This document shows, in pieces, positions 38,777-48,387 of a stretch of 64,000 nucleotides of DNA. The stretch is from Sinisalibacter aestuarii (GTDB lineage Bacteria > Pseudomonadota > Alphaproteobacteria > Rhodobacterales > Rhodobacteraceae). Position numbers and translations under genes: made by a program. The notes beneath the pieces are model-generated. The model did not search any database, was not told the origin of the DNA, and saw nothing but the letters and a program-made list of their open reading frames with translations. The stretch covers positions 62,001 to 126,000 of the forward strand of contig NZ_BROH01000009.1 in NCBI RefSeq assembly GCF_027923545.1, read 5' to 3'. Each line of letters starts with the position of its first letter. The first letter of the stretch is position 1.

Positions 38777-40252
38777 TCAGCCCTTTTTGGGCTTCGGCTT
38801 GTCGAGATGCTTGCGCAGGCGCGAGGGGGCGCCCCAGTTCTTCTTGTCCTTGTAGGGGTTCTTCTCGGCCTGGCTGCGCATATGCAGCCGGATCGGCGTG
38901 CCGGGCATGTCAAAGTCATCCCGCAACCCGTTGATAAGATAGCGCGAATAGCTTTCCGGCAGCTTGTCGGGATGCGAGCACATCACCACGAAGCCGGGGG
39001 GCCGGGTCTTGACCTGGGTCATGTAGCGCAGGCGGATCCGGCGGCCACCCGGCGCGGGCGGCGGATGGGCCGAGACCATGCCTTCAAGCCAGCGGTTGAG
39101 ACGCGCGGTGGAGACGCGGGCGTTCCACGTCTCATGCGCGCGCATGACCGCCGCGTGAAGCCGGTCGAGCCCCTTGCCCGTCTTGGCCGAGATCGTCACC
39201 AGCGGCGCGCCGCGCAGTTGCGGCAAGAGCCGCTCGAAGGCTTCGCGCAACTCCGACAGCTTTTCCTGCTTGTGGCGCTCGGCATCCCATTTGTTGACCG
39301 CCACCACCACGGCGCGGCCTTCGCGCTCGGCAAGGTCGGCGATGCGCAGATCCTGCTGCTCGAAGGGGATTGCCGCGTCCAGCAACACGATCACCACTTC
39401 CGCGAACTTGACCGCGCGCAACCCGTCTGCGACGGATAATTTCTCAAGCTTTTCCTGAACTTTCGCCTTCTTCCTCATCCCCGCAGTGTCGAAGATGCGG
39501 GTGGGCACATCGCCCCAGTCGAAAGCAAGCGAGATCGAATCGCGGGTGATCCCGGCTTCCGGGCCGGTCAGCAGCCGCTCCTCGCCAATGAGTTTGTTGA
39601 TCAGGGTGGACTTGCCGGCATTGGGCCGCCCGACCACCGCCACCTGCAAGGGCCGCGCCCGGGTGGGCTTGCGCACGGCCTCGTCGTCATCCTCGTCCGA
39701 CACGCTCACATCGGTCTCGGGCGCCTCGGCGGCCACGCGGGCGGCGCGTTCGGCCATTTCCTCGGCAATCGGCGTGAGCACGGCGGCAAGCTCGGCCATC
39801 CCCTCGCCATGCTCGGCAGACAGCGCCAGCGGCTCGCCCAGCCCCAGCCCCCAGGCCTCGATCAGCCCGGCCTCGGCGGCTCGGCCCTCGGACTTGTTGG
39901 CGGCGAGGATCACATGGGCGTTCTTGCGGCGCAGGATATCGGCAAAGACCTCGTCGGTCGGCAGTACCCCGGCGCGGGCGTCGATCAGGAACAGGCAGGC
40001 ATCGGCCATTTCCACCGCCCGCTCAGTCAGCTTGCGCATCCGGCCCTGCAGGCTCTCGTCGGTGGCTTCCTCCAGCCCCGCCGTGTCGATCACGGTGAAG
40101 CGGAGCGGCCCGAGCCGCGCCTCGCCCTCGCGCAGATCGCGGGTAACGCCGGGCTGATCGTCGACCAGCGCAAGGCGTTTGCCCACAAGGCGATTGAAGA
40201 GCGTGGATTTGCCCACATTGGGCCGGCCCACGATGGCGAGGGTGAACGTCAT
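38777..40252 (-). CDS. der: Ribosome biogenesis GTPase Der
   Basis: Essential double-GTPase that helps 50S maturation. The 491-aa protein has two G domains: [18 protein letters not shown] with its ANKSE partner, and [18 protein letters not shown] with NKWD. Between them an acidic linker ([11 protein letters not shown]) is seen. The KH-like C-terminus contains [18 protein letters not shown] and [13 protein letters not shown]. The C-terminal tail is lysine-rich (KPKPKKG). It follows bamB in the yfgM-bamB-der order typical of Proteobacteria. Confidence 0.97.
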   Translation of the reverse strand: MTFTLAIVGRPNVGKSTLFNRLVGKRLALVDDQPGVTRDLREGEARLGPLRFTVIDTAGLEEATDESLQGRMRKLTERAVEMADACLFLIDARAGVLPTDEVFADILRRKNAHVILAANKSEGRAAEAGLIEAWGLGLGEPLALSAEHGEGMAELAAVLTPIAEEMAERAARVAAEAPETDVSVSDEDDDEAVRKPTRARPLQVAVVGRPNAGKSTLINKLIGEERLLTGPEAGITRDSISLAFDWGDVPTRIFDTAGMRKKAKVQEKLEKLSVADGLRAVKFAEVVIVLLDAAIPFEQQDLRIADLAEREGRAVVVAVNKWDAERHKQEKLSELREAFERLLPQLRGAPLVTISAKTGKGLDRLHAAVMRAHETWNARVSTARLNRWLEGMVSAHPPPAPGGRRIRLRYMTQVKTRPPGFVVMCSHPDKLPESYSRYLINGLRDDFDMPGTPIRLHMRSQAEKNPYKDKKNWGAPSRLRKHLDKPKPKKG

Positions 40253-40304
40253 GACCTATCCCCGGACAGCGAAGCGCGCGTCATACACCCGTTCGCGCCG
40301 GGCA

Positions 40305-41666
40305 TCAACGCATCCCGATCAGGTCGCCCTTCTCGGTCATCAGCATCATCATGCCGCCGACGATGATCGGCCGGCTGGCCGCGCCGGCGGGCAGCTCGAC
40401 GATGCCCAGCGGCGTGCCGTCTTCCGGGTTGAACGCCCGCAGGAAGCCATCGCCCGACGCGATCCAGACCCGGCCCGAGGCCAGCACCGGGCCAAAAGCC
40501 GGCCAGACCGATTTGAGCTTGCGCGGCTTGTCGGCGCGCTCATAGCGCGGCAGCGCCACTTCCCAGATCTTTTCGCCGCTGGCCGCCGAGAGCCGCACCA
40601 GCCGGGCCTCGTCATTGACGAAGAAGACCGAACCGCCGGCCACGCTCATCGTGCCCTGCGCGCCCTCCTCGACATTCCAGCGCGCCCGGCCATCGTTGAG
40701 GCCGATCGCCACGGCACGGCCCGACGCGGTGGCGGCAAAGACCATGTCGCCCGACACCACCGGCTCGCCGGTAAAGGCCTGCAGCACGCGGCGGGCGCGG
40801 CCCGGACGGTCGCCCGCCACGCGGGCATTCCAGCGCACAGTGCCGTTGGCGGCGTCGACGCCCAGCATCGAGCCATTGGCCAGCGGGAAGAGCACGATAT
40901 TGCCGCTCACCGCCGGGGCAGCCGTGCCCGAAACGCCGCTTTGCGTCGGCACGCCGGCAAGGCGCCAGCCGATCCGGCCGGTATCGGTGTTCACCGCATA
41001 GGCCACGGAATTGCCGGTGGTGACGAAGACCTGCCCGCCCGACACGGTCGGCGCGCCGTTCACCGCGGCCTCGAATTTCTGCCGCCACAGCACATTGCCG
41101 GAGGCGGGATCGAGCGCCACCAGCTCGCCCTGGGTGGTGGTGGCGAAGAGCTTGCCGTCGCCCAGCGCGAGGCCGCCGCCGGAGGCGGTGCCGTCCCGCT
41201 CGCCCGGCGCGGTGAGATTGGCACTCCACAGCGTCGCGCCGCCCACCGCATGGGCCATCACATTGGCATGGCTGTCCATCGTGAAAACGCGCCCACCTTC
41301 GGCCACCGGCTCGGCGGTGATGCGGTATTTGCGCTCGTTGCCGGCACCGGCCGAGGCGCTCCAGGCCAGCACCGGCTGGGCCGACAGCGTGGCATGGGGC
41401 AGGCTGTGCTGGGCATTGGCGCCGCGATGGGTCCAGCTTGACGGCGCCCCCGCAGCACCAAGGCTGATCGCGCGGGCCTGGTTCTCGAACGGCGCGGTGC
41501 GCTCGCCCGCCACTTCGGTGGCTCCGGCCACCGCCTGCGGATCGGTCGTGTCATAGCCGGGGCTGCGGATGTCTTCGCGCAAACCGTCGAGGATCAGTTC
41601 CTTCGAACATCCCGTGACCGCCAGGGCCATCGCACCGACAAGGGCCAGGTTCCGCATCGCCTTCAT
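40305..41666 (-). CDS. bamB: Outer membrane assembly lipoprotein BamB-like (PQQ beta-propeller)
   Basis: PQQ-type beta-propeller lipoprotein of the BAM complex that assembles outer-membrane proteins. I place the start at the ATG at 41666 (453 aa), which gives a lipobox LAVTGCSK after a hydrophobic signal (NLALVGAMALAVTG). Propeller blade repeats recur as LFATTTQGELVALDPASGNV, VFVTTGNSVAYAVNTDTGRI and NGSMLGVDAANGTVRW. Two other upstream ATGs in frame are less likely because no signal then follows directly. It lies between yfgM and der. The sequence is diverged from E. coli, and the assignment rests on the gene order. Confidence 0.85.
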   Translation of the reverse strand: MKAMRNLALVGAMALAVTGCSKELILDGLREDIRSPGYDTTDPQAVAGATEVAGERTAPFENQARAISLGAAGAPSSWTHRGANAQHSLPHATLSAQPVLAWSASAGAGNERKYRITAEPVAEGGRVFTMDSHANVMAHAVGGATLWSANLTAPGERDGTASGGGLALGDGKLFATTTQGELVALDPASGNVLWRQKFEAAVNGAPTVSGGQVFVTTGNSVAYAVNTDTGRIGWRLAGVPTQSGVSGTAAPAVSGNIVLFPLANGSMLGVDAANGTVRWNARVAGDRPGRARRVLQAFTGEPVVSGDMVFAATASGRAVAIGLNDGRARWNVEEGAQGTMSVAGGSVFFVNDEARLVRLSAASGEKIWEVALPRYERADKPRKLKSVWPAFGPVLASGRVWIASGDGFLRAFNPEDGTPLGIVELPAGAASRPIIVGGMMMLMTEKGDLIGMR

Positions 41667-41736
41667 CTTTTCCACCCGCTTGCCCCCCAAGCTCATCTGC
41701 TCATCTGCTCTTCTCTGTTGTCGTCCGCCCCGGCGC

Positions 41737-42384
41737 TCAGCCTGCGGCGGCGGGATCGCCTCCCAGCGCCACAATCAACTGTGTGGCCCTTTGGCGCAAG
41801 GGTCCAGATGCTTCGGTATCGGTCAAAAGCGCCTGCAGACGGGCCAGCGCGGCATCGGTGTTGCCAAGTTCGATCTCAGCCAGCGCCATCTGCTCCTCGG
41901 CCAGCACCCGGAACGCCCCGCCCGGCGCGGTCAGCGGCTCCAGCGCCGCAAGCCGGGTTTCGGCATCGACCACACCGCCGGGCAGCATCGCCCGCTTCAG
42001 CGCCGCGAGATCACGGTAGAGCACCGGCAGCGACGGATCGGCGGCCAGCGCGGCAAGGGTTTCGCTGGCCTGAGCCGGATCGCCCGCCTCGGCGGCTTCG
42101 ATCAGGCCAAGCAGCACCGCCGTCTCACCGCCGGCGGACACCGCGGCCAGCGCCTCGGCGCGGGCACCGGCATCTTCGGTCTCGACGGCGGCGAGGATCG
42201 CATCGCCGACGGCTTCCGCCGCCGCGCGATCGCGCGCCTTCATCCATTCGTTCACCGCCGCGCCGCCGACCACAAGCACCACGGCGACCACACCGATCCA
42301 GCCATATTTGCGCAAGGCGCCATAGAGTTTGTCGCGGCGGACCTCCTCGGTCACCTCGTCGATGAAGGATTCGTGGTTTGACAC
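41737..42384 (-). CDS. YfgM-like tetratricopeptide protein
   Basis: A 215-aa single-pass membrane protein of the YfgM/TPR_21 family, an ancillary partner of SecYEG and periplasmic chaperones in E. coli. The N-terminus MSNHESFIDEVTEEVRRDKL precedes the transmembrane helix YGWIGVVAVVLVVGGAAVNEWM, followed by TPR-like helices rich in Ala and Glu (LAEEQMALAEIELGNTDAAL). It is the first gene of yfgM-bamB-der, an order shared with E. coli. Its start is 201 bp from the RND adaptor start, with no gene between. Confidence 0.85.
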   Translation of the reverse strand: MSNHESFIDEVTEEVRRDKLYGALRKYGWIGVVAVVLVVGGAAVNEWMKARDRAAAEAVGDAILAAVETEDAGARAEALAAVSAGGETAVLLGLIEAAEAGDPAQASETLAALAADPSLPVLYRDLAALKRAMLPGGVVDAETRLAALEPLTAPGGAFRVLAEEQMALAEIELGNTDAALARLQALLTDTEASGPLRQRATQLIVALGGDPAAAG

Positions 42385-42457
42385 GTGCTCGGCCTCCGCA
42401 AGATTTGCCCCTCTTTAACGCGAAGGCGCGATCATTGCCAAGGGTTGCGCAAAAAGT

Positions 42458-42515
42458 GGCGGCAAGCCGCAACATCTGGCGGCAAATTGGCGCGTTCCGG
42501 TTGAGCGGGCGGCAA
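42458..42515. promoter_or_regulatory. Three phased GGCGGCAA direct repeats
   Basis: GGCGGCAA occurs at 42458-42465, 42478-42485 and 42508-42515, so the spacings are 20 and 30 bp, both whole helical turns. They lie in the 201-bp divergent gap between yfgM and the RND adaptor. They could be operator sites for a regulator encoded elsewhere. Confidence 0.35.
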
Positions 42516-42585
42516 TTTCGCCTTATCTCGGAAAGGATTATCGGCGCGCGACACCGCGCCCGAACCGCTGGATTGTGTATCAGAC

Positions 42586-43704
42586 ATGCGCCCAATTCCG
42601 ATCCTCACCGCGCTGGCCGCCATTGGCGTCCTGTTCCTTCTCGTTTTCCAGCGCGACACACTGCGCGGGATCGCCGGGTTCGAGCCCGAGCCTGCCGCCG
42701 CCGTCGCCCCCGCGCCAGACACATCTGCCGCGGGCGATGCCATGCCCGAAGGCGTGTCGGTCATCGCCATCGCCTCGACGGCGCGCGAGATCGACAGCGC
42801 GGTGGTGCTGCGCGGGCGCACCGAGGCCGCCCGCACGCTCGATCTGATGGCCGAGACCAGCGGCAAGGTCGTCTCGCCCGCCATCCCCAAGGGCCGGCTG
42901 GTGACCGAAGGCGATGTGCTGTGCGAGATCGACATGGGCACGCGCGAGGCGGCGCTGGCCCAGGCGCAGGCGGCGCGCGACGAAGCGGCGCTGGTGCTGC
43001 GCAATGCCGAGGCGCTGGCCGCCGACGGCTTTGCCGCCGAAACCCGGGTGGCCTCGGCGCGCGCGGCGATGGAGGCCGCCGGCGCGGCGGTCGCCCAGGC
43101 CGAGCGCGACATCGCCAATACCCGCATCACCGCGCCGTTCGATGGCGTGCTGGAGAGCGACACCGCCGAGCCCGGCAGCCTGCTGATGGCCGGCAGCCCC
43201 TGCGCCCGGCTGATCGACCTCGACCCGATCCGCCTTGTCGGCTTCGTCGCCGAGGTGGATGTGGAGCGCATCGCCCCCGGCGCGCAGGTGGGCGCGCGGC
43301 TTTCCACGGGCCGCGAGGTGCCGGGCCGGGTCACCTTCGTCTCGCGCTCCGCCGACAGCGCCACCCGCACCTTCCGCGTCGAGGCCGAGGTGGCGAATGC
43401 CGATCTCTCGATCCGCGACGGCCAGACCGCTGAAATCCTGATCCGTTCCGAGGGCCGGATGGCGCATCTGCTGCCGCAATCGGCGCTCACCCTCGATGAC
43501 GCGGGCACGCTCGGCGTGCGGATCGCCGAGCCGCAGGGCGCGGGGCATGTCGCCCGGTTCGTGCCGGTCGAGCTTCTGCGCGACACCCGCGAAGGCGTCT
43601 GGGTTGCCGGCCTCGCCGACAGCGCCACGGTGATCGTCTCCGGCCAGGATTACGTGACCGACGGCGTCGCCCTCGCCGTGACGATGCGGGAGAGCGGCAC
43701 ATGA
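42586..43704 (+). CDS. RND efflux periplasmic adaptor subunit
   Basis: Membrane fusion protein of 372 aa, linking an RND pump to an outer-membrane channel. A signal or anchor helix lies at the N-terminus (ILTALAAIGVLFLLVF). The barrel-sandwich hybrid shows VVLRGRTEAARTLDLMAETSGKV and ITAPFDGVLESDTAEPGSLL, separated by a short Ala-rich alpha-hairpin (QAQAARDEAALVLRNAEALA). The beta-barrel follows. The ATG at 42586 precedes the permease, with which it overlaps by ATGA. No TolC-type gene is nearby, so the channel is probably encoded elsewhere. Confidence 0.9.
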   Translation: MRPIPILTALAAIGVLFLLVFQRDTLRGIAGFEPEPAAAVAPAPDTSAAGDAMPEGVSVIAIASTAREIDSAVVLRGRTEAARTLDLMAETSGKVVSPAIPKGRLVTEGDVLCEIDMGTREAALAQAQAARDEAALVLRNAEALAADGFAAETRVASARAAMEAAGAAVAQAERDIANTRITAPFDGVLESDTAEPGSLLMAGSPCARLIDLDPIRLVGFVAEVDVERIAPGAQVGARLSTGREVPGRVTFVSRSADSATRTFRVEAEVANADLSIRDGQTAEILIRSEGRMAHLLPQSALTLDDAGTLGVRIAEPQGAGHVARFVPVELLRDTREGVWVAGLADSATVIVSGQDYVTDGVALAVTMRESGT

Positions 43705-46700
43705 CCCATATCGTCGACTGGGCCGCATCCCGGGCGCGCATGGTGCTCGCCTTCATCGCCCTGTCGCTGATTGCCGGGGTCGCCGCCTATATCGGCCTGC
43801 CGAAAGAGGGCCAGCCCGATATCGAGGTGCCGGCGCTCTTCGTCTCCGTCCCCTTCCCCGGCATCTCCGCCGCCGACAGCGAGCGGCTGCTGGTGCAGCC
43901 GATGGAGAACGAGCTCGGCGATCTCGACGGGCTGAAGAAGATGACCGGGACGGCGGCGGAAAATTATGCCGGCGTGGTGCTGGAATTCGAGTTTGGCTGG
44001 GACCGCTCCAAGGTGATCGCCGATGTGCGCGACGCGATGAACCGCGCCGAGGCCGACTTTCCCGCCGGGGCCGAGAGCTACAGCGTCAACGAGTTCAACT
44101 TTTCCGAGTTTCCGTTTCTGATCGTCAACCTCACCGGCGAGGTGCCCGAGCGCAGCCTGATCCGGCTGGCGCAGGATCTGCAGGACAAGATCGAGGGGAT
44201 CGACGCGGTGCTGGAGGCCACGCTGACCGGCTACCGCGACGAGATGCTCGAAGTCGAGATCGACCCGCTGAAGCTGGAAGCCTACAACGTCACCGCCGCC
44301 GAACTGATCAACGTGGTGGTGCAGAACAACCAGCTCATCGCCGCCGGCGCGATCACCACCCCGTCCGGCGCCAATGCGGTGAAGATCCCCTCAAGCTTCG
44401 ACGAGGTGGCCGATATCTATGCCCTGCCGGTCAAGGTGAACGGCGACAGCGTGGTGACGCTGGGCGATCTCGCCACCATCCGCCTCACCTTCGCCGACCG
44501 CACCGGCACCGCCAGCTTCAACGGCGAGACGACGGTGGCGCTGCAGGTGGTCAAGCGCAAGGGCTTCAACCTGATCGACACCGCCGCCCAGGTGCGCGCC
44601 GTTGTCGAAGGCGCGCGCGCCGAGTGGCCGCAGGCGCTGCACGACGCGGTGCAGGTGCAGTTTTCGAACGACGAATCGGTGACCGTCACCAGCATGGTGC
44701 GCCAGCTCGAAGGCTCGGTGATCACCGCCATCGCGCTGGTGATGGTGGTGGTGCTGGCGAGCCTCGGAATGCGCTCGGCCCTGCTCGTGGGCTTCGCCAT
44801 CCCCGCTTCGTTCCTGCTCACCTTCGCGCTCTTCGCCGGTCTGGGTTTTGCGGTGAACAACATCGTCATGTTCGGCCTGATCCTCGCCGTGGGGATGCTG
44901 GTGGACGGCGCCATCGTGGTGGTGGAATACGCCGACAAGCGGATCGCCGAGGGCACCGGGCCGATGCACGCCTATGTCGAGGCGGCCAAGCGGATGTTCT
45001 GGCCGATCGTGTCGTCGACGGCGACGACGCTTTCGGCCTTCCTGCCGATGCTGCTCTGGCCCGGTGTGGCGGGCGAATTCATGGAGATGCTGCCGCTCAC
45101 GCTGATCTTTGTGCTCACCGCCTCGCTGGTGGTGGCGCTGGTTTTCCTGCCCATCGTCGGCGGCATTGCCGGGCGGATGAGCCGCACGCTGGACCGCAGC
45201 TCCAACGTGCTGCGCCCGCTGCCGCTGGTGCTGCGCCTTGGACTGGTGGCGCTGGCGACGGCGGGGCTGTTCCTCGGCGCGATGCAGCTTCTGAACCCCG
45301 GCTACCTGCTGCCCGACACCATCGCCCGCCCCGTGGCGATGACCTTCGGCCTCGTTCTCTTCGCGGGCTTCGCCACGCTCACCACCGTGGCGCTCGACGC
45401 GGTGAAGATCCACCGCGCGCCGAAGAAGATCGTGGCCGGCTACCGGCGCAGCCCGTTCGGGCGGCTGATCGCCTTCATCACCGGCAACCCGGTGATGCCG
45501 CTGGTCGCCATCGCGCTGGTTCTGGCCTTCATCGCCGAAACCTTCCTCTATTACCGCGACCACAATAACGGCATGGAATTCTTCGCCGATCTCGAACCGG
45601 AACAGGCCATCGTCTATGTCCGGGCCCGCGGCAACCTTTCGATCGAGGAGAAGGACGCGATGGTCGCCGAGGTTTCCGACGCGGTGCGCGCGGTGACCGG
45701 GGTGACCAACGTGTTCGCCTTCGCCGGTGAGGGCGGGATCTCGAAGAACACCGCCGGCGCCAGCGGCCCGCGCGACCAGATCGGCCAGGTGCAGGTGGAA
45801 ATGACCGCCTGGGACGACCGGCCCGTCACCGTCGAACCCGCCCGGCTGCTGGGGATCATCCCCTATGAGAAGCGCAGCGTCGATCCCGGCTATGCCGGCG
45901 ATTACGTGCTGGACGAGATCGAGGCGCGGCTCGCGCGCCTGCCCGGCATTCGCTTCGAGATCATGCCCATCGTGATGGGTCCGGCTTCGGCCAAGCCGGT
46001 GCATCTGCGCCTCACCGGCGATGACTGGGCGGCGCTGACCGAGGCCACCGCGATCACCCATGCCCGGCTGGCCGCGATGCCGGGCCTCACCGATATCGAA
46101 GACAGCCGCCCCCTGCCCGGCCTCGACTGGGAGCTTGAGGTCGATGTCGAGGCGGCCGGGCGCTATGGCACCAATGTGGCCACCGTCGGCGGCATGGTGC
46201 AGCTCGTCACCACCGGGCTCCTGCTCGACACGATGCGGGTGGAAAGCTCGGACGAAGAGATCGAGATCCGGGTTCGCGTACCGGAGAAGGACCGGGTGCT
46301 CGCCACGCTCGACACGCTCAGGCTGCGCACCAATGACGGGCTGGTGCCGTTGTCGAATTTCGTCACCCGCAAGCCGGTGCCGACACTGGGCCAGATCGAC
46401 CGGGTCGATCAGCAGCGCTTCTTCGACCTGCGCGCCGGGGTGGCGGAGGGGCTGGTGATCCTGCGCGCGGGCCGCGACGATCCGGGCGAGGTGATGACGC
46501 TGGACGAGGCCGACCGGCGCATCGCCGAAGACAGCGCCACGCGCTACACCAAGGTGCCCGTCACCCCGTCGGAGCGGATCGCCGCGATCACCGAATGGCT
46601 CGACACCGGGCCGCTCCCCGCCGGGATCGGCTGGGAATGGACGGGCGACGAACAGGAACAGGCCGACAGCATGGCCTTCCTGTCGAAAGCCTTCGGCGCG

Positions 46701-47504
46701 GCGCTGTTTTTGATGTTCATCATCCTGCTGGCGCAGTTCAACTCGCTCTACAACTCGGTTCTGGTGCTGCTCGCGGTGGTGCTTTCGACCGCCGGCGTGC
46801 TGGTGGGGATGCTGGTCATGGGCCAGGCGTTTTCGGCGATCATGACCGGCACCGGCATTCTCGCGCTGGCGGGGATCGTGGTGAACAACAACATCGTCCT
46901 GATCGACACCTACCAGGATTATTCGCGCTACATGCCGAAGCTGGAGGCCATCGCGCGCACCGCCGAAGACCGGATCCGCCCGGTGCTGCTGACCACGATC
47001 ACCACGATGGCGGGGCTGACGCCGATGATGTTCGCCCTGTCCTTCGATTTCATCGGCGGCAGCTACTCTGTTGCCGCGCCCACCGCCCTGTGGTGGACCC
47101 AGCTCGCCACCGCGGTGGTGTTCGGCCTTGGCATCGCCACGGTGCTCACCCTGATCTTCACCCCCGCCATGCTGGCGCTGCGCATCTGGATCGCCAGGGG
47201 CGCCTATGGCTCCGTGGCCCGGCTGAAGGCGCTCACCCTCGGCGGCGCCAGCCGCGCGGCGCGCGACATTGCACTGACCAAGGCGGCCCGCAAGACGCCG
47301 CTGGGCGACCTCGTCTGGGATTTCGGCGACGAGGCGGAACCCGACGAGGGTGAAGAGGCCCCGGCATTCACCGATGTGGAGACGGTCCTGCGCGACCATG
47401 GCAGCGCCCGAACGGCGGCCAACAGCGCGCCGCAGGACGACGAGGCCGGGGACGCGGACGACAACCGCGACGCCGACGGCAACCCGCTCAGGGCCGCCGA
47501 GTAA
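43701..47504 (+). CDS. RND efflux permease with extra membrane helices
   Basis: Large proton-driven pump of 1267 aa, clearly longer than typical 1030-1050-aa HAE pumps. RND marks are PGISAADSERLLVQPMENEL, VGMLVDGAIVVVEYADKR (first proton-relay Asp kept, the second Asp of AcrB is Gly) and GILALAGIVVNNNIVLIDTY. After the sixth helix there is an insert with PLPLVLRLGLVALATAGLFL and VAMTFGLVLFAGFATLTTVA, which adds two hydrophobic stretches, so I count about 14 helices rather than 12. The acidic C-terminal tail (NSAPQDDEAGDADDNRDADG) is also unusual. It is translationally coupled to the adaptor and overlaps the convergent sulfotransferase by 17 bp. The substrate is unknown. Confidence 0.9.
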   Translation: MTHIVDWAASRARMVLAFIALSLIAGVAAYIGLPKEGQPDIEVPALFVSVPFPGISAADSERLLVQPMENELGDLDGLKKMTGTAAENYAGVVLEFEFGWDRSKVIADVRDAMNRAEADFPAGAESYSVNEFNFSEFPFLIVNLTGEVPERSLIRLAQDLQDKIEGIDAVLEATLTGYRDEMLEVEIDPLKLEAYNVTAAELINVVVQNNQLIAAGAITTPSGANAVKIPSSFDEVADIYALPVKVNGDSVVTLGDLATIRLTFADRTGTASFNGETTVALQVVKRKGFNLIDTAAQVRAVVEGARAEWPQALHDAVQVQFSNDESVTVTSMVRQLEGSVITAIALVMVVVLASLGMRSALLVGFAIPASFLLTFALFAGLGFAVNNIVMFGLILAVGMLVDGAIVVVEYADKRIAEGTGPMHAYVEAAKRMFWPIVSSTATTLSAFLPMLLWPGVAGEFMEMLPLTLIFVLTASLVVALVFLPIVGGIAGRMSRTLDRSSNVLRPLPLVLRLGLVALATAGLFLGAMQLLNPGYLLPDTIARPVAMTFGLVLFAGFATLTTVALDAVKIHRAPKKIVAGYRRSPFGRLIAFITGNPVMPLVAIALVLAFIAETFLYYRDHNNGMEFFADLEPEQAIVYVRARGNLSIEEKDAMVAEVSDAVRAVTGVTNVFAFAGEGGISKNTAGASGPRDQIGQVQVEMTAWDDRPVTVEPARLLGIIPYEKRSVDPGYAGDYVLDEIEARLARLPGIRFEIMPIVMGPASAKPVHLRLTGDDWAALTEATAITHARLAAMPGLTDIEDSRPLPGLDWELEVDVEAAGRYGTNVATVGGMVQLVTTGLLLDTMRVESSDEEIEIRVRVPEKDRVLATLDTLRLRTNDGLVPLSNFVTRKPVPTLGQIDRVDQQRFFDLRAGVAEGLVILRAGRDDPGEVMTLDEADRRIAEDSATRYTKVPVTPSERIAAITEWLDTGPLPAGIGWEWTGDEQEQADSMAFLSKAFGAALFLMFIILLAQFNSLYNSVLVLLAVVLSTAGVLVGMLVMGQAFSAIMTGTGILALAGIVVNNNIVLIDTYQDYSRYMPKLEAIARTAEDRIRPVLLTTITTMAGLTPMMFALSFDFIGGSYSVAAPTALWWTQLATAVVFGLGIATVLTLIFTPAMLALRIWIARGAYGSVARLKALTLGGASRAARDIALTKAARKTPLGDLVWDFGDEAEPDEGEEAPAFTDVETVLRDHGSARTAANSAPQDDEAGDADDNRDADGNPLRAAE

Positions 47505-48387
47505 AGCGCATCAGCTGCGCCTGCGCCCGCAGCGAAAGCCGGTCGATCACCTGCCCGATGCCGAGCCGCCGCCAGCGCGGCGCCCAGCCGTCGCGCCGGG
47601 CGCGGCCCGCCTCGGCCTGCGCCGGATCGCGCCCGGCCTCGGCAAGAAGCGCTGCGCCGCTCTGCAGCTCATAGCCGAAAAAGGCCACCAGTTCGGGATC
47701 TTTCGCCAGCACCGCATTGGCCCAGTCCCATTCCTGCGCGGTGAGAAAGGCAAGTTGGCGGCGGGTCTGGTCTTCGATCCCGCGGGTTCGTTCATTGGCC
47801 TTGCCGATGATCGTGCCAAGCGGGCGGGTCTCGATCCCGAGCGCGCGGTTCAGCACCTCAGGCGCGGCGCAGAAATCCTCGTAAGAGATCCGTCCGATCC
47901 CGGGATGCGCCTCGACCGCCTGCCGCATGAACCGCGCCCGCCGCTGCCAGCGCCGTGCCGCGTCCTGCACCGCTTTGCGGCTGAGCGGCGGGTTGGCGTA
48001 ATTGTAGAGCACGGAGGCGACGAAGAAATACGGCGAGGCGGCGGAAAACACCGCCCGCATATCCGGCCCGAAGGTCTCGAAAATCGCATCGGCGCGCAGA
48101 AAGTCGGGCGGCGAGGCCTCGATGAACAGATCCTTGCCCGCCCGCCGCGCGAGCCGCTCCCATTCACGCCGGATGAACCGCCAGTCGAGCGGGCGCGCCG
48201 GATCGTCCCAGGCGTGGCTCATCTGGCGCCAGACCGCCGGCGCCATCTGGCCCTCGTTGTTGCCATAGGGCGGCAGATAGCCGCCGGTCTGCTGCGCCAG
48301 GTAACGCGCCATGACCGTGGTGCCGGAATTGTTGAGCGAGAACAGGAAGATAAACCGCACCGCCCGGTGATCCACCGCCTCCGTCAC
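47488..48387 (-). CDS. Sulfotransferase family protein
   Basis: A 299-aa protein resembling PAPS-dependent sulfotransferases. The P-loop-like PSB site reads IFLFSLNNSGTTVMARYLA, with SGTT in place of the more usual SGT/S. Other segments are KDLFIEASPPDFLRADAIFE and ARFMRQAVEAHPGIGRISYEDF, with a candidate catalytic-type Tyr-Glu-Asp pattern. I take the GTG at 48387 as start, overlapping the exporter stop as GTGA; a longer frame from 48426 would run into the exporter. Acceptor is unknown. Coupling with an ABC exporter hints that the two act on the same exported or lipid-type molecule, but I cannot show it. It overlaps the RND stop tail-to-tail. Confidence 0.75.
   Translation of the reverse strand: MTEAVDHRAVRFIFLFSLNNSGTTVMARYLAQQTGGYLPPYGNNEGQMAPAVWRQMSHAWDDPARPLDWRFIRREWERLARRAGKDLFIEASPPDFLRADAIFETFGPDMRAVFSAASPYFFVASVLYNYANPPLSRKAVQDAARRWQRRARFMRQAVEAHPGIGRISYEDFCAAPEVLNRALGIETRPLGTIIGKANERTRGIEDQTRRQLAFLTAQEWDWANAVLAKDPELVAFFGYELQSGAALLAEAGRDPAQAEAGRARRDGWAPRWRRLGIGQVIDRLSLRAQAQLMRFTRRP

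Noticed and set aside
44391-47399. 1002-codon minus-strand frame opposite the RND permease
   Set aside because: Rich in His, Arg and Gly without motifs; it mirrors the codon pattern of the real permease.
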